From Zygnema cylindricum (Eukaryota > Streptophyta > Zygnematophyceae > Zygnematales > Zygnemataceae), in the NCBI GenBank assembly GCA_037447655.1, contig JBBHKE010002144.1, positions 1-64,000 on the forward strand: a DNA stretch of 64,000 nt, read 5' to 3'. Under the pieces are notes generated by a model. That model saw nothing but the letters and a program-made list of their open reading frames with translations, did no database searches and had not been told where the DNA came from. Position 1 is the stretch's first letter, and each line of letters opens with the position of its first letter. Below are positions 1 to 12,013 of this stretch, one piece after another. The position numbers and the translations under genes are program-made.

Positions 1-57
1 ATATCCATACTCGAGCCGCCCGTAATAAATGGGTACGGACCCGCCAGTCTCAACATC

Positions 58-129
58 GAGCTGGTGGCATAGTGGTAGTGCGTTCGCAGCTGAAGTGAAA
101 GGTCCCAGGTTCGAACCCTGGCCGGCTCA
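58..129 (+). tRNA. tRNA-like cloverleaf, anticodon position reads CTG; probable tRNA-derived sequence
   Basis: The stretch folds as a full cloverleaf. Acceptor GAGCTGG (58-64) pairs with CCGGCTC (122-128), D-stem GCAT with GTGC, anticodon stem TTCGC with GTGAA, and T-stem CCAGG with CCTGG around TTCGAAC. A TTTT run at 131-134 could end Pol III transcription. The anticodon loop is AGCTGAA, so position 33 is G where nearly all tRNAs have U. That argues for a tRNA-derived repeat or a pseudogene rather than a decoding tRNA. If it were decoded, the anticodon would be CTG (Gln). Confidence 0.45.
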
Positions 130-293
130 ATTTTCCCAAGTGTGGGACATGCCGAATCCCGGATTTCTAGGAAATATAACATAGTAGGTATCAGAAATAT
201 GGATTAAAAAGAGAGTCGTCAGTTCAGAGTTGAAATGGCCAGTGACGTGGGTGGTTTTTGTTAGATTTTAGACCGAATTAGAGGGATTAGGAC

Positions 294-799
294 CACAGTT
301 CGAAAGTAGGCGTTTTTATGGTAGGTCTTTGGTAGGCGTACAAAACTTGGCACAAAAATCGCGTAGAGTAGGCATACTGTATGTGTGTGCGTTTGTGCAC
401 ACCCTTGTACGAACGTACGAAGCTAACGTGTGATCATAGTACAACGCACGCCGCTGGACGAATTATTTCAGCAAACTGACACAGGGTAGGATGAGTTGTG
501 TTATGGGCTTTTCATGTGATCTTCTTAGATCGCTACTTTGATAAGCGACCGTCCGATCGTCCAACTCTGACGGTTTAGATAAAAAATACCTCAAAACTCA
601 CAGTTTCTTTTTTCTTGTCAAAATGTTTTTCAAAATTTAGATGTGGCGCTTAATTCTCTATCGATCGATTTGCAACTCAACCCTGATACTATTTTTTTCA
701 TTTTGCGACTAATACAATATGGGTCTTAAAGTCATATTGTATGTTTTTCATACAATAGACATATTGTATGGGCCTACTTTCACCTACTTTTGAACTATA
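294..799. mobile_element. hAT-type MITE, complete copy with 8-bp target duplication
   Basis: Terminal inverted repeats CACAGTTCGAAAGTAGGCG and CACCTACTTTTGAACTATA flank 506 bp without coding capacity. The 8-bp direct repeat ATTAGGAC lies on both sides (286-293 and 800-807), which fits hAT target duplications. The right half holds several ATACAATATG palindromes. Related copies lie at 20236, 22208, 43083, 56427 and 56970. Confidence 0.8.
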
Positions 800-807
800 A
801 TTAGGAC

Positions 808-1918
808 GGAGTAAACAGCAGGCGAATCTGTGGCTTACAGTTAAGTGAATTGACGTTCTTTATCAACGACACTGAAATAGGGTCTTTTTAGAAATTAAGA
901 ACCTGTAAAATCACACTATCAACATTAAAAACAATTGTCTTATTATTAACATCATCTAATGGTGAAGTTCCATCAGAAAATTTGTAATTTGTACAACCAA
1001 CATTACGATTTTGAACAATACTACATCGCGAAGAGCTTGTAAATCACTTGTTTTCCATTGAATGGTACCACGTAAATTAAGATTGTATATTAAAAACCGT
1101 CAAAGATTTTCCACCCCGACCAATTTTAACTTCAAATCTTCATTTGTGTACCATGTCGTACGGCAAAAAGTTTGTACTATATGCACACTCCTTGTCTTCT
1201 AAACTAACTTAGGTTTTAGTGCTGTTGTGCATCTAGTCAAAAATTAACTCGATAAAATCATTACCGATAATTATCAATTATGGAAAGGTGAAGGGTCTCG
1301 GTGTATCGCTCCGCAACTAATAAATATTTTGTCTCTGATAATTGTAGAAAGTATTGTAAATTATAGCATAATAATTAAAACTATATTGTACTATGTATTT
1401 TACATTTTGTAGTGTGGTATGCCACTTATGACAACAAGTTTGGTATTTTTGTGCATAACTCCCGTACAACTATACGGTTTGAAGCGTACAGTTATCGCTG
1501 ATAATTATATGGTTAGATGTTTATCGGTAATTCTTCACGATATATCGTTTTTTCATTGAGATAATAATGCTACCGATATACCGTACCAAAATATCAATTG
1601 TCAGTAGGTCAAAACAAAATACTTGTTGGTTATCCGCAAATAGTTACTAATACACAACACTAGTTTTTAGGATTTTCATTTTCTTCGCATGAGGAAATAA
1701 CGTTGCGAAGAAGAGTGCGATGGAAGACAGTTGCCAAAAATAGTGTGATGAAAGAGCGTTACGAAATCACTTTTGGATTTTCGGTTAGATTTTAGAAAGG
1801 TACATATCATATGCAAATTTTGAGTCCATTGTGACATGTATCGTTATTATCCCACGTGTCCTCCCTCTTCGATTTTTGAGGAAGTGGGTCGTAAATTACA
1901 AAAATAAAGTTTTAGGGT
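808..1918. other. Non-coding, AT-rich; holds a dispersed repeat at about 1230-1620
   Basis: No open frame with a recognisable product is seen. Roughly 1230-1620 is related to 28290-28650: both run through a cGATAAtTATcG-rich start, a TATAGCATAATA-like core, a 'gtatgCCAtgt' segment and a final block of ATATCG palindromes. The family is unidentified and I could not define its ends. Confidence 0.5.
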
Positions 1919-2567
1919 ATTATAAACAACACGGCTGCACAGATGTTGATGATTTTTTGTGCGACGACCACTAAGCATGGTTGTTAAAAATGTGAGAAAT
2001 TTCAATCTGTCGCTTCAAAACCAAAAAAGTCGGCAAAAATCTTTAAAAGTAAAGAAAGAGTTGAAAATGTTGATACGTATTAGCAAAAAGTGGGATGGAA
2101 AAAACGATGGAGGTACAAAATGATAAATAAACAAAAAGATGACATTTATATACTACAAAAGCAAAATACTATATTTAAAGGAACACAAGCAGACCTCCAT
2201 TCACTTTAAAGTTGGCTGGTATTTGGAAGCAATATGCTTTCGTACCAATCCATACTGATTTTTATATTTTTTTTTTGTCTTTTCAACATTTTTACCCAAG
2301 TTTTGTAGAGATTCTTTAAGCTTCCACACGTCAACGTTGAACGTCCAATATTTTGTGTTTTGGCATCCGCAACACAATCTTTTAATCCATCGAGTTTCTG
2401 TCGCCTAGTGTCTTGAAAGAGTACACAAGCCAAAATTGAACGTGTTCAATTGGTATACGTGGAAAAGTAAGACCCAATCCACGATAGACGAGAGATGATG
2501 ACCTTACAAGTGTTTAGGCTATGTGCCTTCAAAGAGGGTGGATTCAAATCTACGAAAAGCTATAAAA
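1919..2567. repeat. Duplicated block A (copy at 10359-11006)
   Basis: This block matches 10359-11006 at roughly nine bases in ten by eye, starting from the shared ATTATAAACAAC. In the second copy it directly abuts the end of a copia LTR. The flank there, ATTAT, is what a 5-bp copia target duplication would leave. No gene is supported in it. Confidence 0.75.
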
Positions 2568-3012
2568 AACTGTTTGCTAAATGATAACATATGACTCTCT
2601 TTTTGTTATCCATTGACCCTCGAAGAAAGGAATTTGGGTTTTAAAAAATTACAGCAAAGTTTTTATAATGATATAATATGCACATCAACATACTATTTAG
2701 TTAAACTACTAAACTTGGTACGCTCACACCGATGTTACATTAAATTTTGTGTTTTAATAATCTTAAAGGATTTTCACCATCTAAACATAAGCCTACATGA
2801 TCGTGACCACAATAAACCGCATAGGCTAAAGGCACCAACGTAGCACAACTTTGTAGAACAATCGTCAAAACACTACTTCCATTAATTTTGTCTGTACCAT
2901 CATTAACAATGCCTAATGGACAAAAGGCCCGAGGGGGTTTAAAGTTGAAAAAGGTAATTTTTTTTCTATTTCTTAATTTTATCCAGTTATTGAAAAGAAT
3001 GGATGCAACCAT
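2568..3012. other. Segment present only in the first copy of the duplicated locus
   Basis: About 445 bp separate blocks A and C here, while in the second copy the blocks join directly at about 11007-11011. It is either an insertion in this copy or a deletion in the other. I see no terminal repeats, target duplication or convincing reading frame. Confidence 0.6.
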
Positions 3013-4015
3013 GGCTGACTGGTACGAGGAAGTGGTAAAAGGCAGAGTGACAATAGTCACCTTTCCCAAAAATGAAGGATGAACATCGATTTGATCTTAA
3101 GTTCTTCATAGTCCGTAGCAGTCCGCCTTATCCAGCAAGTCGTAGAAGAATCGTTACGGATATATGGTTTGATAATGTAATAAAGAGAACACATGGAAAT
3201 GTCGTTTAACAGAATGAAGTCACAAGGAGTGAACATTGAACGGGGTGGACATACAAAACACATAGAACATGTTGTGTAAGGTATGATGGACGATCGTCCA
3301 TTTGTTATCACATACATCATACGGCTCACAAATGACCCTTTAAGCAGTTTGCGCAAAGGCGTCAATTATTAACACGTGGTAACATACTATAAGATGTCGG
3401 AAGAGACGCAAGACAAAATCACGGCGTTGAATGCGATTGGTGGCAGGTTGAGAGTGCAGTCGTACAATACTCGTACAAAAAGTATGGCGACTTTCAACGC
3501 GTACAGTACCTTTTGTGCAACACAGTGTTCTAATTGATAGATGGTTTTAGTTGATGACAATTGTGAGTAGGTTTATAAGACGTAGAAAAATTTTATCCGA
3601 CACTTTCTGAGAGAGCTCCTGTAGAAGAAGCTACCTTTTAACAACCATATTTAACTGCTTAGGTTGACAATTTTGGAAGATCTCTTTTATGTTGGACTCA
3701 AGGGAGTCTTGTCTTCACAAGGGTGAAATTATATTGAGTTAGTGCTTACCACGGTGGTTGAAGTTCTTATGTGAATTAGCTTATGAAAGAGCTATCTTAG
3801 TGGAAATCTTTGAGATGTGCATTATGTGAGAATATGTAGTCCACATAACTTCATGTTATATGCCCACCATCATGGGTCCCCATTTTTGATGGGATATGTT
3901 TCATTTACTGGGAGACAATGATAGAATGTGATTTATTTGAGAAGCAACTTTGGGGTGTAGTCTCATGAGCTGTGAGAAGTCCTCCACCTGGTTTTGGAGG
4001 AGCTCAATTTCTAGA
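3013..4015. repeat. Duplicated block C (copy at 11011-12013)
   Basis: The block matches 11011-12013. The part from about 3020 to 3690 reads as essentially identical, whereas 3700-4015 differs at many positions. It ends in CTAGA (4011-4015), the 5-bp sequence that flanks the solo LTR of the second copy on both sides. A 102-codon minus-strand frame at 3057-3365 is repeated unchanged at 11055-11363, but it has no recognisable domain and its conservation follows from the duplication. Confidence 0.75.
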
Positions 4016-5019
4016 TGCAATTGTATGTCCTCCATTGGACCACAGAATATAGGAAGCCTCTAGATAGTATTTAACTAACCCACATTAAGCCACAACCACT
4101 GTGCCCAAGAAGGCAAACTGAAAATTTGACTGCACCTCTGTGTAGCCTGAACTCCCCTGAGTCCGTAGCAAAAAAAATCACTGAAAACGGCCAACCAGCC
4201 GATTAGTTATGAGCCGGCAAAAATGCCAATTTATACAAGGCTCTCTTAGAGAGAGAGGTGTCTATCTACCAAAATTTCCTTAGTCCTAAATCTCTCTCAC
4301 AGCCCCTATCTACTAAAGTACGAACTAATCATATTACTGTAAAGTACAGAAAGGTACTACGGTCGATGTCCTTTTTGTACGGCCGGTGTACGACAAGGCT
4401 ACTGAGTGGACGCGTGTCATTTTTCCACTCGTTCGTATATTCTCCAGAATTCTCGCGACCGAATGTCATCTTTCCACGCGGCGCCACGTCATGCCACGTC
4501 CATAAAATCCAAAGTGACCATTCCGCGATCTCGGCGATGACGTGCGCCGTCGGATTAAATCCGACATTAAATGTCGACCGTTTAAAACAAATGTCCGTTT
4601 CATTTGTTTCGTGCGAAATGACGTTCGCACTAAACCTTAACAAGTTCTATGTTCGTTTCGTCCATATTTCAATTAAATCATTTTAGTGTAATACAATAGT
4701 TTAAATATAAATGAAACCCTATATCATGTAACGGACTTCTACGAAAGACTGGTTAGAGCTAACGGCTACGCCGCGCTCTACCGGTCGGGGGTTCGAGTCC
4801 TGCCGGACTCAACCTTTTGTTGAGAGTGACTTAAGTCACTCTTTAGTCCTTCCTATTGAGCTGAGGCAGCCATGGCTCCATCGCTCTCTCTCTTCTTCAG
4901 TGACACAACAAGTATGGGGAAAAGAGAGAAAAGATGGAGGCAGGCTGCCATCATTTTCTATATATGTTTCCTCTAATTTATTTTAGACCTAAAAAATACA
5001 AAAACTACTTATTTCAACA
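4016..5019 (-). mobile_element. Copia element 1, 3' LTR (minus orientation)
   Basis: On the minus strand the LTR runs from TGTTGAAATAAG to AATTGCA, so it has TG...CA termini, and is about 1,004 bp. The purine tract AAGGGGAG precedes it. It resembles the solo LTR at 12014-13021 more than the element's own 5' LTR at 9347-10358, for example in the CCATGGCTCCATCG stretch near 4870. Confidence 0.85.
4749..4811 (+). other. tRNA-like module inside copia LTR (antisense to the element)
   Basis: GGTTAGAGC (D-arm-like) is followed by CTACGCC and a B-box GGTTCGAGTCC at 4790-4800, then CTTTT at about 4812. The 5' half of a cloverleaf is not convincing, so this is tRNA-like rather than a tRNA gene. The same module occurs in the two other LTRs of this family. 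Confidence 0.5.
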
Positions 5020-5033
5020 CTCCCCTTATTTTT
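5020..5033 (-). other. Polypurine tract of copia element 1
   Basis: On the minus strand AAATAAGGGGAG lies directly before the TGTTG start of the 3' LTR. This is the usual place for plus-strand priming of reverse transcription. Confidence 0.75.
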
Positions 5034-8000
5034 TAGTCTATTTTTAATTTTTCTTTTAATCCACTTTTTTCCCTACAGTATTTTAACTTTGGTGAGGGCA
5101 CAGGTTTGGTCATCATGTCCGCTACCATTTCCTCATCAGATCTATATACAAGATTCACTATTTTATTCTCAACTTTTTCTCTTACAAAACTTAATCTTAT
5201 GTCCATATGTTTAGCCTTAAAATGATGTTTTGGATTGGCTGCAATTGCTATGGCCGCTTGATTATCACAAAACACTTCATGCACTCCCTCCTTCATATAC
5301 CCCAGTTCTTGCAGCAAGGACTTGACCCACATCAACTCTTTCACAGCAGAACAAGAGACCATGTACTCAGCCTCCATAGTGGACTGAGCAACCACCTTTT
5401 GTTGCTTACTGCTCCAACAGCATGCACCTTCCCCAACATACAACACATACCCAGAAGTTCATCGTCTCATAGGTGCGTCCCTATATCTGGCATCACTCCA
5501 AGTAGTGATGTCAGTGTGCTCCCCTCCCAAATGCAACCATAACTCTCTAGTTCCTACCAAATATCTCATGACTCTCTTGGCTGCCTCCCCATCCCTCTTC
5601 CTAGGATCATTAAGACTCCTACTGAGTACTCCAACTGCTGCTGCTATGTCCAGCCAGGTATAATTCATAAAATATAGTAAACTTCCTACGACGTGTCTAT
5701 AAGGGATAGTCTTCATAAATTCTCTCTCTTCTGTACCAATTTGATCATCTAAGATCATCATTCCTCCTTCTACACTCCCATCACTTACTTTTTTCAAGTC
5801 CATGGGAGTGGTACAAATGTTAGCATTTTCCATCTAGAATTTCTCAAACATATTACCTATTGCTTCTTTCTGAGTAAGTCTGATAATCTTCTTCCCCCTA
5901 TCTCTCTCCATCTGAATCCCCAATATATATTTTGCTTCCCCTAAATCTTTCATATCAAATCTGCTTCTAAGATGTGTCTTTAACTTATTGATCTTTTCCA
6001 AGGATTTACTCAACACAAGCAGATCATCCACATAAATTGCAATAAAAATGACACCATTCTCATCTTCAAACATATAGATAGAATGGTCAGAGCTGATACG
6101 GATATGTCCCAGACTGGTAAGAAACTCATCTTGTTTCTTATTCCACTGTCGGGGAGCCTGCTTTAGTCCATATAAAGACTGTATGAGCCTGCAGACTTTG
6201 CTCTCTTCTCCTTCTTCCACGAACCCCTCGAGTTGTCTCATGAAAATTTCTTCCTTTAACTCACCATTAATAAACGCAGTCTTAATGTCCATATGGTGTA
6301 TTTCCATGTCTTATGCTGCTGCCAGGCTGTGTAGAATCCTTACTGATGGGAACCGAACAACTGGAGCAAAGGTCTCCTCATAGTCAATCCCCTCCTTATA
6401 GGTGAACCCCTTCGCTACCAATCGAGCCTTATATCTTTCAATGGTATTATCTGGGTTCAGTTTTAGTTTAAATACCCAATAGGTTTTCTGTCTGGAGGAC
6501 AATCTGCTAGTTTCCAAGTATTTGCTTCCATGATAGAAGCCATCTCATCATTTATATCTCTAATCCATCTTTCTTTCTCTGGACTATTCACTGCCTCTAA
6601 GTAAGACTGAGGCTCATCCGGGTGAGATAGCTTAGTTACCTTATGGGCAGCTTGTTTTTCCTGTATCCTTTTGCTGCTCCTTCTTCCTCCCTCAAACTCC
6701 GAAGCTGGAATGGATAGAAGTCTTGGATTTCTTCTCACTGTTTCATCGGCTCCCCTGTCCATGGAAACTGGTTCTTGTCCCGCTTCTTCTATCTCCTCGA
6801 AGTCCATAGGAGTATGTGAGGTTTCCTGTGAGTCTCTTATATCTTGGATCTCCCCTGAATCTGTAATCACGGTGTCACCCATGTCCCTTTCGGGAACGAC
6901 CGAGTTTTCCTCACTTTCGGACTCAAATCTAATCCTTATCTTCTTTGTATATTTGAAGGGGTCAAATGACTTCCCTTCATCCATGACAACTAAGTGTTTG
7001 ACCAGAATGATATCTTTCTCTGCTAAGTCATACACTCTATATCCCTTAACATCCTCATCATTTCCCACAAAGTATCCAGGTTTTCCCTTAGCATCTAGTT
7101 TCCAATTTTTCCTTTCCGGTCAAGACTGTAAACTTGGCTACCAAATACTTTAAGGTGTGAGATATCTGGTTTCCTTCCAACCCATCTCTCATAAGGTGTC
7201 ACTCCATTTACAGCTGAGGTAAGGACTCTATTCTTAATATAGTTGGCACAGTTCATTGCCTCTGCCCAAAATCTTTTTCCTATTTTCTTGTCTGCCAACA
7301 TACTGCATGCACTATCTCCTAGTGTTCTATTCAACCTCTCAGCTACCCCATTTTGTTGCGGGTTATATGGTACATTTTTCTGGTGTTACACTCCCCCATC
7401 TCTTAGATATTCCTCAAACTGGTAGAGGTATATTCCCCCCCATTATCACTCCTTATCCTCTTAATAGGGGTTTCATGCAACTTCTCACTCCATGCTTTAT
7501 ATTCTTTGAAGTAAGTTGATGCTTCAGACTTTTTTTTTTGAAAGTAGACTCTAGAGTATCTAGACGAATCATCAGTTATTGTCATCATAAACCTCTTTCC
7601 TACAACTGAAGGTACTTTTGCAGGTCCCCAAATATCTGTGTGGACCAAACCTAACACTTTCTCACCTCTATATATGGCGGCTTTGGGAAAGGGAAGTCTG
7701 TGAGCCTTACCTTGAGCACAACCACTACAATCATCCATCATTTCATTATCCCCATACTAAATTCCATCTACTACTCAAGCTTTTTCATTTCCCTTAACTT
7801 ATCCAAATGCACATGCCCCAACCGCTTATGCCAAATCATCACCTTAGGAACACCAACAGAGTAAGCATTCTTCTTTTCATTACTCAAGTTAAGCCTAAAC
7901 ATTCCTTGGCTACCCTTACTTCTGTGAAGTAAACTTCATCCCCATACTTAGCTGTAAAGACTCCCTTTCTAGTGAAAGTATCAAACTCTTTGTCATCTAA

Positions 8001-8440
8001 CACAGATGTAGAGAAAAGATTTTTACTCAGCTAAGGAATGTAAAGTACATTTGAGAATGTAAGTATAGAAGTCTTACCCTCCACTTAGACTTTCAGATCT
8101 ACTGATCCCAATAGATCTGTAGTAACCACTCTCCCATCCCCATACTCTATCTCTACAGTAAGAATCTTTCTTAACTTAGTGAAGAGTTGTTTATCACGAC
8201 ACATATCCGTGGATGCACCTGAGTCGATGATCCATCCTTCTTGTGGAGCTTCCCGGATTGCTCCAAGGGCACACTTCTGCCTTCGAGGAATATCCTTCTC
8301 CTCCAGACTCTCGTCAAAAAGAAGTTCCCCATCCTCCTCAGAGGACTCGTCCTCGGTTTCTCCTGACACTTTTGTAACCACAAGTGCCTTTTTCTTCCCT
8401 CCGGAAGAACCCCCTCCACGGTTCTCTTGGAGCCTCAGCT
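5033..8440 (-). pseudogene. Copia element 1 pol (protease-integrase-RT-RNase H), decayed
   Basis: Read on the minus strand, the domains come in Ty1/copia order. The aspartic protease motif WIIDSGASTDMC is near 8230. An integrase region follows with HTDIWGPAKVPS and DNGGEYTS (7741-7403) and MNRTL (7334). The reverse transcriptase includes GLKQAPRQWN and the YVDD catalytic motif near 6023-6034. RNase H contains STMEAEYM and the end motif ADMMTKP (5446-5033). The frame is broken by many stops and frameshifts, for instance a stop at about 5831-5833 and breaks between 7741, 7334 and 7068. The element cannot encode a full polyprotein. It is probably an old insertion now present only as a template for recombination. 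Confidence 0.9.
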
Positions 8441-9366
8441 CTGATAGCTTCACACAATCTGCAATAAAGTGTCCCGGCTTTTTGCAATAATGACAAAGAC
8501 CCTTTGGGGGCTCTGTCCCCCAGAATGATCTCTCTCCCCTCTATAAGGTTTTTTCGGGTCCTTCCCCCATCGGTCCCCTCCTGCTGTTGAGCTTGAATGC
8601 TCTTTCCTCCTCTCCTAATCTCCATTGTGTTTTCCAGCACAAGTATCATCCTGACTAATGTGTTCCATTTCCATGAACTATCAGGCATTCGTTGTACTCG
8701 GTACACTATGTTTTTGAACTCATCTGGTAATTTCATGATAAGGGTGTTAACTTTCATATTCATTGTACCTGTCCACCCGACACTTTCCATTTCCATATAC
8801 AAACAAGATAGATCATTACAGTAATCTAACATCTTTCCTCCTTTGTATGTGTAACTCAATAGCTTTTGCTTAGCCAACTGGAGCTCTTGAATATTTCCAG
8901 CTCTATAAATCTCCACCAAACTCTCCCACAACTCCTCGGCCTTGTAAATGTGAAGATGAGGAGTGGCCAAACCTTGAGTGAGGTGCCTCAGAATGAAGTT
9001 CTTGGCAGCCATGTTTACATCCTCCCACATTTGAGTATCGTTCTCCACGGTCTTCATGGTCGCCACTCCCGATTCTGTGGCAATAGGAGTGAGGGGTATC
9101 CCCTTCTCTTTCCCCTTTTCGAACATACTGCTATCCCCATCATCTGCCTCCTCCGCTGAAGCAACCGTTGTTGCAGTAAACCTTACTCCCCCAAATCTTG
9201 GTGGAGTTCCCGAAGGTGGACGTGTCAGTTGTCCACTAACGATGCCCCAGTATCGTTTTTCACAAAAAGCTCCCATCATCATGGCTTCCCAATATATGAA
9301 CCCAGATCCATTGAAGGTGGGAACCCTAGAGGGTGGGCCCATAACCTGCAATTCTGTGTCCTCCAT
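8440..9366 (-). pseudogene. Copia element 1 gag with CCHC zinc knuckle
   Basis: The frame opens with ATG at 9366-9364, which lies 20 nt inside the 5' LTR, and starts MEDTELQVMGPPSRV. The second ATG (codon 9) lies within the primer-binding site. A typical copia gag body follows. A nucleocapsid knuckle CHYCKKPGHFIADC (C-X2-C-X4-H-X4-C) is at about 8455-8496, but in another frame, so a frameshift lies near 8510. Gag would package the element RNA in a cytoplasmic particle. Its conserved start is shared with copia element 2. Confidence 0.85.
9332..9346 (-). other. Primer-binding site for a half tRNA-iMet primer
   Basis: Minus strand GGTTATGGGCCCACC directly follows the LTR end ...GAATTGCA. It is complementary over 15 nt to the anticodon arm of plant initiator tRNA-Met (GGUGGGCCCAUAACC), not to the 3' CCA end. 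Drosophila copia and yeast Ty5 are the known precedents for priming from a half tRNA cut in the anticodon loop. Here the site also codes for gag residues V-M-G-P. Confidence 0.75.
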
Positions 9367-10358
9367 TGGACCATAGAATACAGGAAAGCCTCTAGATAGT
9401 ATTTAACTAACCCACTTCAAGCCACAACCACTGCTGCCCAAGAAGGCAAACTGACAATTTGACTTCACGTTTGTGTAGCCTGGACTCCCCTGAGTCTGTT
9501 GCAAAAAGAATCACTGAAAACGGCCAACCAGCTGATTAGTTATGAGCCGGCAAAAATGCCAATTTATACAAAGCTCTCTTAGAGAGAGAGAGAGGTATGT
9601 ATCTACCAAAATTTCCTAAGTCCTAAATCTCTCTCACAACCCCTATCTACTAAAGTACGAACCAATCATATTACTGTAAAGTACAGAAAGGTACTACGGC
9701 CGATGTCCTTTCTGTACGGCCGGTGTACGGCAAGGCTACTGAGTGGACGCGTGTCATTCTTCCACTCGTTCGTATATTCTCCGGAATCTCGCGACCGAAT
9801 GTCATCCTTCCACGCGGCGCCACGTCATGCCACGTCCATAAAATCCAAAGTGACCATTCCGCGATCTCGGCGATGACGTGCGCCGTCGGATTAAATCCGA
9901 CATTAAATGTCGACCGTTCAAAACAAATGTCCGTTTCATTTGTTTCGTGCGAGATAATGTTCGCACTATATATTACTTAGTTCTATGTTTTTTCATTTGT
10001 CATTCCGTTAATCGGACTTAGGATAAAAAAATAGTTTAAATAAACATCCCACCCTATGTTGTTAACGAACTCCTATGACAGACCGGTTAGAGCTGACGGC
10101 TACGCCTCGCTCTGCCGGTAGGAGGTTCGAGTCCTGCGGGACTCAACCTTCTGTTGAGAGTAACATAAGTCACTCTTTAGTCCTGCCTGCTGAACTAGGA
10201 AAGCCAGAGCTCAGCCACCTTCTCTATCTTTCAATGACTACAACAAGTATGGTGGCTAGAGAGAGGAGGTGGAGGCAGGCTGTTCGCCTTTATTTTTTCC
10301 TATTTTTACCGATCTATTTAGGCCTAGAAAATACCCTATAAACCAAGTAATTTCAACA
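9347..10358 (-). mobile_element. Copia element 1, 5' LTR (minus orientation)
   Basis: The LTR is about 1,012 bp with TG...CA termini (minus strand TGTTGAAATTACTTGG... to GAATTGCA). It is a different subtype from the LTRs at 4016 and 12014, most clearly near 10190-10330. On its outer side it joins ATTATAAACAAC of block A'. Confidence 0.85.
10081..10146 (+). other. tRNA-like module inside copia 5' LTR
   Basis: This is the same module as at 4749-4811, with GGTTAGAGC, the anticodon-loop-like CTACGCC and the B-box GGTTCGAGTCC at 10124-10134. The putative anticodon stem GACGG/TCGCT pairs better here than in the other two copies. Confidence 0.5.
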
Positions 10359-12013
10359 ATTATAAACAACACGGCTACACAGATGTTGATGATTTTTTGT
10401 GTGACGAACACCAAGCATGGTTGTTAAAAATGTGAGAAATTGCAATCCGTCGCTTCAAAACCAAAAAAGGCGGCAAAAATCTTCAAAAGTAAACAAAGAG
10501 TTGAAAATGTTGATACTTATTAGCAAAAAGTGGGAATGAAAAAAAAAATGGAGGTAAAAAATGATAAATAAACAAAAAGATGACATTTAAATACTACAAA
10601 AGCAAAAGAATATATTTAAAGGAACAAAAGCGGACCTCCATTAACTTTAAAGTTAGCTGGTATTAAGAAGCAATATGTTTTGGTACAAATCCATACTGAT
10701 TTTTTTATTTTATTTTCGTTTTTTTAACATTTTTAACCAAGATTTATGGAGATTGTTCAAGCTTCCATACGTCAACGTTGAATGTCCAATATTTTGTGTT
10801 TTGGCATCCGCAACACAATCTTTTAATCCATCGAGTTTGTGACGCCTAGTGTCTTGAAAGAGTACACAAGCCAAAATTGAACATATTCAATTAGTATACA
10901 TCGAAAAGTAAGACCCAATCCACGATAGACGAGGGATGATGACCTTACAAGTGTTTAGGCTATGTGCCTTCAAAGAGGGTGGATTGAAATCTACGAAAAG
11001 CCATAAAAGTGGTTGACTGGTACGAGGAAGTGGTAAAAGGCAGAGTGACAATAGTCACCTTTCCCAAAAATGAAGGATGAACATCGATTTGATCTTAAGT
11101 TCTTCATAGTCCGTAGCAGTCCGCCTTATCCAGCAAGTCGTAGAAGAATCGTTACGGATATATGGTTTGATAATGTAATAAAGAGAACACATGGAAATGT
11201 CGTTTAACAGAATGAAGTCACAAGGAGTGAACATTGAACGGGGTGGACATACAAAACACATAGAACATGTTGTGTAAGGTATGATGGACGATCGTCCATT
11301 TGTTATCACATACATCATACGGCTCACAAATGACCCTTTAAGCAGTTTGCGCAAAGGCGTCAATTATTAACACGTGGTAACATACTATAAGATGTCGGAA
11401 GAGACGCAAGACAAAATCACGGCGTTGAATGCGATTGGTGGCAGGTTGAGAGTGCAGTCGTACAATACTCGTACAAAAAGTATGGCGACTTTCAACGCGT
11501 ACAGTACCTTTTGTGCAACACAGTGTTCTAATTGATAGATGGTTTTAGTTGATGACAATTGTGAGTAGGTTTATAAGACGTAGAAAAATTTTATCCGACA
11601 CTTTCTGAGAGAGCTCCTGTAGAAGAGGCTACCTTTTAACAACCATATTTAACTGCTTAGGTTGACAATTTTGGAAGATCTCTTTTATGTTTGACTCAAG
11701 GGAGTCTTGTCTTCACAAAGGTGAAATTATATTGAGTTAGTGCCTGCTACGATGGCAGAAGTCCTTGTGTGAATTAGCTTGTGTAAGAGCTATCCTGGTG
11801 GAAATCTTTGAGATGTACATTATGTGAGAATATGTAGTCCACATAGCTTCATGTTATAGGCCCACCATCATGGGTCCCCGTTTTTGATGGGATATGTTTC
11901 ATTTACTGGGAGCCAATGATAAAACGTGTTTTATTTGAGAAACAACTTTGGGGTATAGTCTCACGAGTTGTGAGAAGTCCTCCACCTGGTTTTGGAGGAG
12001 CTCAATTTCTAGA
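10359..12013. repeat. Duplicated blocks A' and C'
   Basis: This is the second copy of 1919-2567 plus 3013-4015, joined directly without the 445-bp segment. It lies between a copia 5' LTR and a solo LTR, so it could be mistaken for the inside of a non-autonomous LTR element. It has no primer-binding site or purine tract at the proper ends. Confidence 0.75.

Noticed and set aside
3057-3365. 102-codon minus-strand frame repeated unchanged at 11055-11363
   Set aside because: The identity is explained by the large duplication that carries it. No start context, domain or codon pattern supports coding.
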